A stretch of DNA of 64,000 nt. It comes from Rhizomys pruinosus (taxonomy: Eukaryota > Chordata > Mammalia > Rodentia > Spalacidae). The stretch covers positions 604,460 to 668,459 of the forward strand of contig VZQC01011003.1 of assembly GCA_009823505.1 (NCBI GenBank). The letters are read 5' to 3'. The number at the start of each line of letters is the position of its first letter. Positions within the stretch are counted from its first letter, which is position 1. Both the position numbers and the translations under genes were made by a program. This document shows, one piece after another, positions 29,481-39,384 of the stretch. A model generated the notes under the pieces. The model saw only the letters and a program-made list of their open reading frames with translations. It was not told where the DNA came from and did not search any database.

Positions 29481-30764
29481 CAATTCCATTGACATACACG
29501 ATGTATGTATGATTTGAAGTACTTGTCTGCCTCTGGTCCATGTTCTTTTGTGTTCCCTCTAAATAACCTACTAAGCATAGTTATTTTGCCTGCTCCATCA
29601 GTGCATGCTTTGCAGAGGACTCTAAACATAGCAGTGCAGTGGCTTCCTCTTGTGTCACCACAGCATCCAGACTGTGTCGGGCATGCAGTATGTCTTTAAT
29701 AAATATTATACAACAAAATGAAAGTGAAAGCCATGTATCTTCCTCCAAAGAGAGGAGAGACATTGTCCTCCCTTCCAGAGCCCTGCACCCTTACTCAGTT
29801 TCCCATTCCTTGGCCATAGGAAGCACTTCTAGATGGCTCTGGGAACACAACAACGTGATGGCTGTTGTGGGTTCTGATGTTGAGGAGAGTGGGAGCCAGG
29901 CTTGGCCATAGATGGGAGAAGACATATTCAAAAGGTCCTTCCTCATTTTTACAGCATGCCTTTGAAGAGGAAGTGCTTCTGTGGTTTTTATTGGCCATCT
30001 TTCCTCTCAGATTTGGCAATTTCATTCAATTCATACTTCTCAATTTCAGTCAAGAGCTTTATTGAAAATACATGTTTGTTGAAAACATGGCTCCCCTCTC
30101 GGGGCAGCCTGCGGTGGCTACTGCGTTACCAGTATCCCCATTTGGTCAGTGGGAGCAAGAAACCCAAATGGTTTTCAGCGCTTTCTGAAAATATTTCATG
30201 AATTGTGAGGAAGAGAAAGTTTTGTTTAAAGTTTCAGCTTTCCTTAGCCGTGTGTGGAAATCTATGTGATGACACACCTTCCATTAATTGTAAATTAGAC
30301 TAGGCTAATTCAATAAATGTTTTAAAAATGTCCCTTGAGTATAGGTTCAGCTGTCTAGAGGAAGTGGTTTCTTAGACACCCACCTCCCATATGACTTGAT
30401 GGTATGTAGGTGGAGGGGACAGAGGTTAATATGATGCTGTACAGTGGTGTTTACTTAATTGAAGGTAAAATTTTTTGCTTCACCAGGCAATTACCTGATC
30501 TCATTAAGGTCTTTAAAGTCACCTAAATACCAGCCTGAAGCAGCTGCCTCTTGTTTAGATGTTATTTCAGGCATTAAGAAATACACAATGGTAATGGTGA
30601 CCGGGGAATTTAAGCCTACAATTCTCAGTACATAATATTCAATGAACATGGAACATTAAAATACATTTCATTTACATAGTGTTTTACTTTTCAAAAAGTT
30701 TTTTTTTACTTAAAACACTATGTTTAATAAATAACATTTTATCTAATTAGTTTCTTATTTCTAG
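29481..30764. other. 1.3-kb unique block, candidate distal regulatory DNA
   Basis: No young repeats; MIR/L2-like wording possible near 29580-29720. 30.2-30.6 kb has clustered homeodomain-type cores (ccattaattg, gactaggctaattc, tacttaattgaagg) and E-boxes (cagctg). About 9 kb past the Hhex 3' end. Confidence 0.45.
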
Positions 30765-31255
30765 ACAAAGGCTCAAGTCCAGGCTCTCAAACCTTATATA
30801 GGAGTTAGACCTTGTCTTCCCACTGTCTCCCTAATGCTGGGGTTACAGATGTACAACCCTACAGTTATGTGGTGTTGGGGCTTGAACCCAGGGCCTTGTG
30901 CAAGCTAGGCAAGCACTCTACCAACTGAGCTACCTCCCTAGTCCTTTTTTTTTTTTTTTTGAGACAGAGCTTCATGTAGACCAGGCTGGCCTGGCCTTGA
31001 GCTCACCATGTATCTAGGGATGACTTTGAGCTCCTATTTTTGCCTTCACCTCCCAAGTGTGCACCATCAATCACACCTGGCAAAGATGTAGCCCAGGCTG
31101 GCCTCCCCAATTTACAATCCTTCTTCCTCATTCTCTTCAGTATTTGCCTGCTAGTGTGTGCTGCCACATCTGGTTATTTTAATTGTATGCCCAGCTGAAT
31201 CAGGACTGTGCACATGTAGGCAAGTGCTCTCCCACTGAGCTGCATATCCATCCCT
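30765..31255 (-). mobile_element. B4-type SINEs (B1-like half plus ID-like half), two copies
   Basis: 30765-30943: worn B1-like half, then ggcttgaacccagggccttgtgcaagc and ccaactgagctacctccc (reversed ID head). 30944-31255: a second such pair, more decayed and partly duplicated. Confidence 0.65.
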
Positions 31256-31257
31256 TG

Positions 31258-31385
31258 TATATTTGAGACAAGGTCTCGCTATATAGCTCCAGCTGGCTTT
31301 AACCTCTATGGAGCCCAGATTGGCCTTCAATTTTCTGTTCTCTCAAGAGCTGTGATTACAGGTGTGTGCCACCACACCTGGTTCT
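31258..31385 (-). mobile_element. Old B1/PB1-type SINE
   Basis: gagacaaggtctcgctatatagctcc and gtgattacaggtgtgtgcc. Confidence 0.75.
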
Positions 31386-31642
31386 TATTTTTAAATAAAG
31401 TTTTAATTAAAGTATAACCTAGCAAAAAAATTGCAAACTGCAGGTGTTTAGCTCACAACATGAATTCAGCATGTAACTGAAATCCACTTCATAAAAGAGA
31501 GCATTACTAGGTCCCCAAACTCCCCCTTTGTACCTCCTCAAGTTGCTATCTCCATTCCCCATCCCTAAGGAGAAAATTAATCCTGATTCTAAATAGTGTA
31601 TATTTATTGCCTTTTTTTTTTTTACCTTTATGAAAGTTGAAT
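31386..31642. other. Unassigned AT-rich DNA
   Basis: No gene seen; possibly decayed L1 3' UTR, uncertain. Confidence 0.35.
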
Positions 31643-31787
31643 TAGCCAGGCATGGTAGTGCATACCTTTAATCTCAGCACTCAGGTGGATCTCTGTGAGT
31701 TCAAGGCCAGCCTGGTCTACAGAATGAGTTACAGGACAGCTAGGGGGCTACAGGGAGACCCTGTCTCAAAAAGACCAAAAAAAAAAA
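31643..31787 (+). mobile_element. B1 SINE
   Basis: agccaggcatggtagtgcatacc, short deletion before gtggatctctgtgag, then standard to the A-tail. Confidence 0.92.
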
Positions 31788-31837
31788 AGTTGATTACATG
31801 GGCTAGAGAGATGCCTCAGTGATTAAGAACACTTGTT

Positions 31838-32270
31838 GCAAATATGGCTGAGAAACATCTTAAAAAGTGTTCAACATCGTTAATAAACTTCTGCATTGAA
31901 AATTTTAAAAAAGACTGAGAAAAAGATGCAAGACATGTATGGCAGAATGCATGAACTCTGGTGGAGTAGGGGAAAGAAGGGGTATAAATTTTATTAATAA
32001 ATTTTGTATGAAATGCACAAGGGGCGGGAGAGATGGCCTAGCAGTTAAGAGTGCCGACTGCTCTTGCAGAGGACCCTGGTTCAATTCCCAGCACCCACAT
32101 GGCAGCTGAGATACGTCTTTAACTCCAGTTCCAGGAGAATCCAACACCCTCTTCTGACCTCCGTGGCATGCACGACATGGGTGCACACACCTACATGCAG
32201 ACAGTACATTCATACACATAAAAATGAATAAAAATTTTAAAAAATGAAATGCACAAAACTTCAATAAAGA
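31838..32270 (+). mobile_element. 5'-truncated L1 3' end with 13-bp TSD
   Basis: aatatggctgagaaacatc and gtgttcaacatcgttaat (ORF2 end) join directly to 3' UTR wording (gactgagaaaaagatgcaag, ggcagaatgcatgaactctgg) and a poly(A)-like end (cttcaataaagaaa). The TSD aagaacacttgtt is at 31825-31837 and 32271-32283. The ORF2-to-3' UTR jump implies an internal deletion. Confidence 0.8.
32021..32243 (+). mobile_element. B2 SINE nested in the L1, 13-bp TSD
   Basis: Young B2 (ggggcgggagagatggcc to the A-tail) with atgaaatgcacaa at 32008-32020 and 32244-32256. Ordinary form without the 17-bp duplication. Confidence 0.95.
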
Positions 32271-32401
32271 AAGAACACTTGTTCTTCCAGACAACCTGAG
32301 TTCTATTCCCAGCAACCATGTCAGGCAGCTCACAACCTCCTAGAACTCCAGTTGCTGGGGGCTCTGACATCTCTGATCTCTGAAGTCACCTGCACTCATG
32401 T

Positions 32402-32433
<32 letters not shown>

Positions 32434-32456
32434 TCATATAAGAATAAAAAAGAAGG

Positions 32457-32624
32457 CTGGAGCTAGAAGATATCATGCTGAGTGAAGTAACACAGTCCCA
32501 GAAAAACAAACGACGAATGGTATCCCTCATCTGTGGATGCTAGTGCCAATTACCTAGTTGTAAGTATTTCTTGTGCATGGCCCCTTGAGCTTTTGTCCAA
32601 GTAGTTGAGAGTGATGCATACTAG

Positions 32625-32659
<35 letters not shown>

Positions 32660-32886
32660 GAACGGACTACATCAAAGAACTGACTGAAACAGTGAACTTC
32701 TGCTCAAAACAGTCAACTTCCACATGGAGAATTTTGAGAAAGACTGAGAAAGAGATGAAAAGCATGTTTGGCAGAATGCATGAGCTCTGGTGGGGTGGGG
32801 GGATAGGGTGGGGGGCACTAGTCTAGATTTGATTAGTAACATAATCTTGTACAATATATATATATATATAATAAAAAAAAGAAAAT
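32457..32886 (+). mobile_element. L1 3' UTR end
   Basis: gctagaagatatcatgctgagtgaagtaac and ggtatccctcatctgtggatgc are rodent L1 3' region; then an (AAC)n array (about 32625-32658), gactgagaaagagatg, a G-rich tract (gtggggtgggggg) and ataataaaaaaaa. Shares its terminus with the copies at 31.9, 42.0 and 58.9 kb. Confidence 0.75.
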
Positions 32887-33139
32887 GGGCTGGAGAGATG
32901 GCCCAGTGGTTAAGAGCACCAACTGCTCTTACAGAGGATCCAGGTTCAATTCCCAGCACCCACATGGCGGCTGAGAATTGTCTTTAAGCTGGGCATCATG
33001 GTGCATGCCTTTAATCCTGGCACTTTGGAGGCAGAGGCAGGCAGATCTCTGTGAGTTCAAGGCCAGCTTGGTCTACAGAGTGAGTTCCAGGCCAGCTGGG
33101 GCTATAGGGAGACACTGTCTCAAAAAAAAAAAAAAAAAA
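32887..33139 (+). mobile_element. Chimeric SINE: B2 head fused to B1
   Basis: First 100 bp of B2 (32887-32986, ending ggctgagaattgtcttta) switches directly to a full B1 (agctgggcatcatggtgc to poly(A)). There is one A-tail, at the right end only, as expected for a single composite unit. Confidence 0.85.
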
Positions 33140-33154
33140 GAAAATGGAATTACA

Positions 33155-33740
33155 CAATATGTGATAATTAATCTTGATTGCCAATTTGATGGCCTTTAGA
33201 GTCGCCTTGGAAACAAATCTCTAAGCCCATCTGTGAAGGATTATCTTGATTTGGTTAATTGAGGTAGGATGATCCATCCTACGGGTGGTACCATCCTATG
33301 CTAGGGGTCCCTGACTGAATCAAAAGGTAAAAGCAAGCTGAGCATTAGCATTCATCTGTCTCTTCTTGACTGCAGATGCAAAACGATCAGCTGCCTTAAG
33401 CTCCTGCCTCCATGCCTTTGCTAGTATGATGGAGCACACCCTCACACTGTGAACCAACAGAAACCTGGCATTTCTTAGTTAGGCATTTTTTTTAATTTTT
33501 ATTTATTTTTGTATGTGTATGAATGTACTGTCTGCATGTAGGTTTGTGCACCCTTGTCGTGCAATGCCATGGAGGTCAGAAGAGGGTCTCGGATTCCCCT
33601 GCAACTGGAGTTAAAGACGGGTCTCAGCCACCATGTGGGTGCTGGGGATCGAACCCGGGTCCTCTGCAAGAGCAGTCGGTGCTCTTAACCGCTAGGCTAT
33701 CTCTCCAGCCCTAGGCATTTTTTTTTTCACAGCAACAAGA
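33155..33740 (+). mobile_element. Rodent medium-reiteration repeat (URR1/RMER-like), split by B2
   Basis: gataattaatcttgattgcc, aattgaggtaggatgatcc, ctgactgcagatgcaaaacg and cagcaacaagatgaataat match a repeat common in rodent genomes whose usual ends read ...gtcaacttgac... and ...tcacagcaacaag.... I am unsure of its class; a reversed relative lies at 45004-45412. Confidence 0.55.
33487..33711 (-). mobile_element. B2 SINE with TSD
   Basis: Young reverse B2, ordinary form (ggagttaaagacgggtctc), flanked by taggcattttttt on both sides. Confidence 0.94.
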
Positions 33741-33876
33741 TGAATAATAATGCACAATATTTTTTATCTCCCATTTCTTTATTTTTGGTTAATAAAATTC
33801 ATCATTGCTATTGTGTGATGCTATTTGTTCATTCTGACTATTGCATAGTAGCTCATCCTGTGACTTTTCAGGCTGA

Positions 33877-33910
<34 letters not shown>

Positions 33911-33970
33911 TCCTGGGCCTCAAACCCAGGGCCACAAACAAGCCATGCAAGAGGTCTACCCCTGAAACTA
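33877..33970 (-). mobile_element. (TG)n plus ID-like SINE fragment
   Basis: gtgtatg then (GT)n to 33910, then cctgggcctcaaacccagggcc and tctacccctgaaac, a reversed ID/B4 head. Confidence 0.6.
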
Positions 33971-33974
33971 AACT

Positions 33975-34180
33975 TATTTTCTAACTAAACTTATTTTTCT
34001 TTTGTTTTACTTAATGTTTTTACTAACATTTAACTGCACATAATAAAATAGTGGATTTCATTTTGATATTTTCGTAGGTGTATTCGGCCCCCATTCCCCT
34101 CTCCTACTCCCCCTATTGATCCCCTTCTTGCCTCTAACTAGCTCCCATTCTACTGCTGTGTCCTTTTCTTTTTTAAAAAC
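33975..34180 (-). mobile_element. Rodent L1 3' UTR fragment, antisense
   Basis: acataataaaatagtgg followed by a pyrimidine-rich ccccattcccctctcctactcccc tract, as in the reverse complement of the L1 G-rich 3' UTR. Confidence 0.55.
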
Positions 34181-34191
34181 ATATTTTATTG

Positions 34192-34340
34192 CCGGGCGTG
34201 GTGGTACACACTTTTAGATTTAGCACTTGGGAGGCAGAGGCAGGTGGATCTCTGTGAGTTCAAGGCCAGCCTGGTCTACATAGTGAGCTCCAGGCCAGCT
34301 GGGAATAAAGGGAGACCCTGTCTCAAAAAGACCAAAAGAA
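34192..34340 (+). mobile_element. B1 SINE, subfamily B
   Basis: gccgggcgtggtggtacac, gatctctgtgag, gctccaggccagctggg, aataaaggg. Confidence 0.93.
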
Positions 34341-34555
34341 TTTTTATTTATTATTTTTTATTTTATGTGTATGATTGTATTGCCTACATGAATGTAAGAA
34401 CACCCATGTTGTTCTGAGGGGTCAGAAGAGGGCTTTGGATCCCCTAGACTATAGTTACTGATGGTTGTTAGCCTCTATGTGGGCGCTGGGAACTGAACCC
34501 AGATCCTCTGCAAGAGCAGCCAGTGCTCTTAATTGATGAGCCATCACTCCAGCCC
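34341..34555 (-). mobile_element. B2 SINE
   Basis: ttatgtgtatgattgtattgcc to gccatcactccagccc; diverged. Confidence 0.88.
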
Positions 34556-35110
34556 TTTGTGTCTTTATTTAGGTTGCTTACATAAGCATGTGTGAGAGGT
34601 TATTTACCGAAGCAAGGGCATCTTACCAGTGGCTACACTGATAAGACTGTTCTTTCCCTCCTTCTATTAATCACTAACTGCACAAAAACCTTTAGGGAGG
34701 GTCAGGGCCCTTTGAATCTTTCTACCTTCCAGGACAGGATGTTGATGGGCCCAACCAGTGGATCTTGTTTAGGAAACCATAGCTGCTGTGAGTTGAAGGT
34801 GCAACAGCATTGTCATGCCTGGGAGTCAGCCAGCTCTGACCTTCTTTCCCCCCCTTCAGCAATACTTCCCGACAGATGTCTCATTTATTTCTGAGCATTC
34901 AACAGTCACTTGTTCTCAGCAGTTCGAACAGTTATGAGTCTCTATAGTAATCACCACTCACTACAAAAAGAAGCTTCTCTGACCAAAGTTAACAACAAGA
35001 CTTACCTATGGGCACACACATAAATATTGGAGGGGAATTTGACATGTGACTTCCCCAACTGTGGGCTTTTGAGTGGGTTTACAATACTAAATATTAATTC
35101 CTTCCTGTAA
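34556..35110 (-). mobile_element. Rodent L1 (Lx-type) 3' UTR, antisense
   Basis: cttgttctcagcagttcgaacagttatgagtctc, caccactcactacaaaaagaagcttctctgacc and acacataaatattgg follow the rodent L1 3' UTR in reverse. No intact ORF. Confidence 0.7.
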
Positions 35111-35198
35111 ATTGGGCCTCAAGTCAAATGAGGAGGGCTGGGAAGATAGTCAAATGGTAAAGTGCTTACCAATTGAAAGTATAAGAATCTGAGTTTGG

Positions 35199-35357
35199 CC
35201 GGGTGTGGTGGCGCATGCCTTTAATCCTAGGACTTGGGAGGCAGAGGCAGGCAGATCTTTGTGAGTTCAAGGCCAGCCTGGTCTACAGAGTGAGTTCCAG
35301 GACAGCTGGGGCTACAGGGAGACCCTGTCTTGAAAAAGACCAAAAAAAAAAAAAAAA
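35199..35357 (+). mobile_element. B1 SINE, subfamily A, with 16-bp TSD
   Basis: ccgggtgtggtggcgcatgcc to cttgaaaaagacc plus A-tail; aagaatctgagtttgg at 35183-35198 and 35358-35373. Confidence 0.95.
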
Positions 35358-35509
35358 AAGAATCTGAGTTTGGTCCCAGTACCCAAATACAAATCTGAGA
35401 ATGGTGTGCAAGCTGCAACTTCAGTGCTGGGCGAACAGAGCCAGGTGGATCCTGGGGGCTCAAATTCCAGGTTCAGTGAGAGACTCTGTTTCAAAAAATA
35501 GGGTTGAGG

Positions 35510-35735
35510 GTCTGGAGAGATGGCTCAGTGGTTAAGAGCACTGGCTGCTCTTGCACAGGACTTGGGTTCAGTTCCTAGTACTAACATGGTGGCTAACAAT
35601 CATCTGTAACTCCAGTTTCAGGGTGTCCAAAGCCCTCTTCTGGCCTCTAAGGGCACTGCATGTCATGGATACACTTACATGGAGGCAATATACTCATACA
35701 CAGTAATACAAATAAAATCACATAAATAAAAAGTA
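35510..35735 (+). mobile_element. B2 SINE
   Basis: gtctggagagatggctcag to the A/T tail; ggttgag on both sides is a short TSD. Diverged. Confidence 0.88.
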
Positions 35736-35829
35736 AGGTTGAGGAAGACATCTCAGAATCAACTTCTGGCCTCCATACACACTCTGCATGGGTGAGTGCC
35801 CATACACCCACACCACCCCATCTGCACAC

Positions 35830-36187
35830 AAATTGCTGGGTTACCTCCATGACAGACGTACCACTATTGCTCTAGTGGCATTTTTTGCCTTGCTAGATGT
35901 TGCATGCATGCAGGCTCCACAGCTGAGTCACACCTTGGATGACAATTCTTCCCAGCAGCCTGCATACCTTCTGGCACTCTGAGAACTAGTTATCAGGCAG
36001 GAAGCTTCTAGCTTGGCTCCAGTTTGATTTCTGTATCCTCTGAGCAGGTTATGTAGTATTTTCTTGATATTGTGAATGGAACAGTAGTGAACATGGATGA
36101 GCAAATATCTCTGTGGCAGGGTATTGAGCCCTTTGGGTATATGCCCAGTAGTATTGCTGGGTCAGATGGTAGTTTTACTTTTAGGAT

Positions 36188-36218
<31 letters not shown>

Positions 36219-36545
36219 TTATTTTTATTTTATATATGAGTGTATTGCCTGCATGTAGGTAGGTGCACCCATGATGTACAGTGCCCTTGGAGGTCAGAAG
36301 AGGGAGTCAGATTACTCTGGAACTGGAGTTATGAATAGCTGTTAGCCATCGGGAACAGAACACCAGTCCTCTGCAAGAGCAGGTAGTGCTCTTAACCACT
36401 GAGCCATTCCTCCTGCCCCTTACTTTTAGCTTTCTGAGAAACTTCCACACTGATTTCCATAGTGACCACGCCAGTTTACACTTCTACCAGTAGTGAAAAA
36501 GGGTCCCCCATTTCCACATCCTTGCCAACATTTGTTGTTATCCAG
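35830..36545 (-). mobile_element. Rodent L1 fragment, antisense, split by B2
   Basis: gcttggctccagtttgatttctg, gggtatatgcccagtagtattgctgggtc and, right of the B2, gagaaacttccacactgatttccatag and ccacatccttgccaac: antisense L1 3' half. Confidence 0.75.
36186..36419 (-). mobile_element. B2 SINE with (TTTA)n tail
   Basis: (ATTT)n at 36186-36232, then gagtgtattgcctgcatgtagg to ccattcctcctgcccc; a segment around gggtgctggg is deleted. Confidence 0.88.
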
Positions 36546-36592
36546 ACATTTATGTATTTATTGATTAATTAATTAATAAATCAATTAATTAT

Positions 36593-36944
36593 TTTTTGTC
36601 TTTTTGAGACAGGGTCTCTCTGTAGTCCCAGATGGCCTGGAACTTACTATATAGACCAAGTGACCGAGTGAGCCTTGATCTCACAGAGTTAGCACCCACA
36701 TCTGCTTCCCAAGTGCTGGGAGTAAAGGCATAAACCACTACATTGGGCTTCTTTTAAAAAACTATTTTATTTATTATTATTAATTTTTAAATTTTTTTTT
36801 GGTCTTTTTGAGACAGGGTCTTCCTTTTAGTCCCAGCTGGGCTGGAGTTCACTCTGTACACCAGGCTGGCCTTGAACTCACAGAGATCTGGCTACCTCTG
36901 CCTCCCAAGTGCTGAGATTAAATGTGTGAGCCACCATGCCTGGC
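36593..36944 (-). mobile_element. Two reverse B1 SINEs
   Basis: 36593-36750 (gacagggtctctctgtagtcc) and 36787-36944 (gacagggtcttccttttagtcc), separated by an A/T-rich spacer. Confidence 0.9.
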
Positions 36945-37157
36945 TTATTTTTATTTTATGTAACTGACTGTATTGCCTGAATGTATGTAAGTACACATGT
37001 GTCATGCAATGCCCATGGAAGTCAGAAGAGGGTGTCAGATCCCCTGGAACTGGAATTATGGATGGCTGCTAGCCACCATGTGGGTGCTCGTGCATGAACT
37101 CAGGTCCTCTGCAAGGGCAGCAAGTTCTCCTAACTGCTGAGTCATCTCTCTGCCCCA
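36945..37157 (-). mobile_element. B2 SINE
   Basis: gactgtattgcctgaatgtatg to gagtcatctctctgcccc. Confidence 0.88.
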
Positions 37158-37350
37158 GTTTTATATTCTATGTTTTAATTATTATAACCAAAGTAGAATT
37201 ATGTTGATATAACTTATTCTCCATTAGCATAATGACTTTTGTGTCTTAGTTATTTTCGTATGGATTTATTTGAGTGCCTTTTGTTGGATGCTATGAACTT
37301 TTTGACATCAAATCACTGCAAGCTATTTCAGTTGTTAAAAATGTGCTCAT
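37158..37350. other. AT-rich DNA, possibly L1 relic
   Basis: Lies between L1-derived segments; too decayed to assign. Confidence 0.35.
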
Positions 37351-37484
37351 TATTTAATCCTAGCACTTGGGAGGCAGAGGCAGGCGGATCTTTGTGAGTT
37401 CAAGGCCAGCCTGGTCTACAATGTGAGTTCCAGGACAGTTGGGGCTACAGGGAGACCCTGTCTCGAAAAGACCAAAAAAAAAAA
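37351..37484 (+). mobile_element. 5'-truncated B1, subfamily A, with TSD
   Basis: Starts at atttaatcctagcacttggg (first ~20 bp missing); aaatgtgctcatt occurs before and after. Confidence 0.92.
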
Positions 37485-37492
37485 TGTGCTCA

Positions 37493-37626
37493 TTGCTGGG
37501 AGTGGTGGCATATGCCTTTAATCCTAGCACTGGAGAGGCAGAGGCAGGCGGATCTCTGTGAGTTCAAGGCCATCCTGGTCTACAGAGTGAGCTCCAGGCA
37601 GGCTGGGACTAAAGGGAGACCCTGTC
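37493..37626 (+). mobile_element. B1 SINE, subfamily B, cut at an N
   Basis: gctgggagtggtggcatatgcc to gactaaagggagaccctgtc, then an N. The usual tail is missing. Confidence 0.9.
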
Positions 37627-37627
37627 N
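37627..37627. other. Single ambiguous base (N)
   Basis: N exactly where a B1 loses its A-tail and antisense L1 begins; suggests an assembly join, so the local structure should not be over-read. Confidence 0.9.
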
Positions 37628-37770
37628 TCTCCAGCACTTGGTATCATTCGTGTTCCTGATCCTAGACAGTCTTATTGGAGTAAGGTGATATCTCAGAGTG
37701 GTTTTAATTTGCATTTCCTTAATTATCAGAGATGTTGAACACTTCTTAAGATGTTTCTCGGCCATCTCTA
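37628..37770 (-). mobile_element. L1 fragment, antisense
   Basis: gagtaaggtgatatctcagagtgg and ttttaatttgcatttccttaattatc, gatgttgaacacttct. Confidence 0.8.
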
Positions 37771-37784
37771 ACTCCTCCTCTGTG

Positions 37785-37997
37785 AAGTTAAGAGTACAGG
37801 CAGTTCTCACTGAAGACTCAGGTTTGGTTCCCAACACCCCACATGGTAGCTAATAACCATCAGTAACTCCAGTTTCAGGGTCCAATGCCCTCTTCTGACC
37901 TCTGTGGGCATTGCACAACATGGGTGCACTTACATGCATGCAGGCAAAACACTTATACACACAAAATTAAAATAATAAATAAAATATTTTTAAAAAT
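37785..37997 (+). mobile_element. B2 SINE, diverged
   Basis: gttaagagtacaggcagttc, ccccacatggtagctaataacc, cttatacacacaaaat and A/T tail. Confidence 0.85.
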
Positions 37998-38004
37998 GTG
38001 CGCA

Positions 38005-38205
38005 TGAGGGCAAGTGAGATGGTTCAGTGGGTGGAGTTGCTTGCCATGTGAGCCTGGTTACCTGCTTCAATCCATGGAAAAGTAGAGAGAACCAAGTCCA
38101 CAAAATTGTTTCTTGACATCCACATGTGCACCATGGCACGTGTGCCTGGCCCTCCCCCAGCATGCTGTGTCACACACATAACAACAACAATAACAAATTT
38201 TCAAT
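38005..38205 (+). mobile_element. tRNA-derived SINE (B4-type)
   Basis: gcaagtgagatggttcagtgg, gacatccacatgtgcaccatgg and an (AAC)n-like tail. Confidence 0.65.
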
Positions 38206-38213
38206 GTGCTCTT

Positions 38214-38545
38214 AGTCTGGTGAAAAAGCTCAGTGGAGAAAGTGCTTGCTGCCCCAGAGGCCACAGAAAAGCTGAGTAGGCTCGGCCTCAGCCTGTAATC
38301 TGACCACTAGGGTGGCACACTGCATCCTCCCAGGACAAGCTGGCTTGTCTGAATCCATGAACTCTGGGTTCAACTGGGAGACCTTGCCTCAAAAAATGGA
38401 GAGCCATTGAGGAAGACACACATCAACTTCTGGCCTCCACCACACACACACATGTACATCCACACTGGTGTCCACATACATGCAAACATACAGATATACA
38501 CAGACACACGCACACACATGCACACACAAACACATATATAATTAG
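38214..38545 (+). mobile_element. B4/RSINE-type composite SINE
   Basis: tggtgaaaaagctcagtgg head, gggagaccttgcctc, attgaggaagacacac, acttctggcctccaccac and a long CA-rich tail. Confidence 0.7.
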
Positions 38546-38639
38546 TCAATAATAAAATGTGCTTATACTTTTAATGTAGAAAAACTGAATGTTTTTGTGG
38601 AGTCAAATACAACAATGTACTCTCTGTCTTTAAAATATA

Positions 38640-38859
38640 TTTAATATTTTTATTAATTTATTTATATGAGTGTTTTGTCTGCATGTATGTAAGAGCACCA
38701 TGTGCTTGAAATTCCCATAGGGGCCAGAGGAGGACATTGGATTCCCTGGAACTGGAGTAAGGGACAGTTGCTAGCTGCCCTATGGGTGCTGGGAATCAAA
38801 CCTAGGTCCTCTGGAGGAATAGCAAGTGTTCTTAACCACTGAGCCCTCTCTCCAGCCCC
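38640..38859 (-). mobile_element. B2/B3-type SINE
   Basis: ttatatgagtgttttgtctgc, ggggccagaggaggacattgg and gccctctctccagcccc. Confidence 0.85.
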
Positions 38860-38920
38860 ATGACATGCCCTTTGTGATTTCCCCTCCTCATTCTTTTAAG
38901 GCTAAAAGGACTTTCCTCTG

Positions 38921-39029
38921 CTAGGCATGTTGGCAATGGCTATAGATGCAGCACTGGAGAGGCTGAGGCAGGAGGGTCTAGAGTTGGAGGCTAGCCTGGG
39001 CTAGGGAGATTGTGTCTTAGAAAAGCAAA
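38921..39029 (+). mobile_element. Old 7SL-type SINE
   Basis: ctaggcatgttggcaatggc, ggctgaggcaggagggtc, gaggctagcctgggctag. Confidence 0.7.
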
Positions 39030-39033
39030 ACCA

Positions 39034-39275
39034 GGGGCTGGAGAGATGGCCTAGTGGTTAAGAGCGCTGACCGCTCTTGCAGAGGACCTGGGTTCGATCC
39101 CCAGCACCCACATGGTGGCTGAGAACTGTCTGAAACTCCAAATCCCGGAGAACTCCAGTTCCAGGGGAATCTGACACCCTCTTCTGGCCTCCGAGGCATT
39201 GCACAACACGGGTGCACAAACCTGCATGCAGACAGTACATTCATATACATGCAGAAAAAAAAAGAATTAAAAAAA
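39034..39275 (+). mobile_element. B2 SINE, 17-bp-duplication subfamily, with TSD
   Basis: Young B2 with ctgaaactccaaatccc ggagaactccagttcc doubled block. aaaagcaaaacca lies before (39021-39033) and recurs after the A-tail. Confidence 0.95.
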
Positions 39276-39384
39276 AAGCAAAACCAAAAACAAAACTTTT
39301 TTTTTCGTTTAGAGATTTTTTCGTTTAAAGATTTTCCTCGTTTAGAGAGCAAGAAACACCCACTTGCCTTAAAAACAAAATGAA
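39276..39384. repeat. Three short tandem cgttta(g/a)agatttt units
   Basis: cgtttagagattttt, cgtttaaagattttcct, cgtttagagagc at about 39306-39349: a three-copy ~16-bp repeat between two B2 copies. No function evident. Confidence 0.75.

Larger units (their letters stand above)
31799..32450 (+). mobile_element. B2/B3-type SINE split by a nested L1
   Basis: Head 31799-31837 (gggctagagagatgcctcag) continues at 32284-32450 (ttccagacaacctgagttc, gcaaccatgtcaggcagc) into a CA-rich tail. The gap holds an L1 3' end flanked by aagaacacttgtt on both sides, and that L1 holds a B2. Confidence 0.85.
35130..35825 (+). mobile_element. B4/RSINE-type SINE split by a B1 and a B2
   Basis: Head 35130-35182 (ctgggaagatagtcaaatgg), middle 35374-35505 (gtgctgggcgaacagagcc, gagagactctgtttc), tail 35736-35825 (ttgaggaagacatctcag, acttctggcctccatacac). 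Confidence 0.75.
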
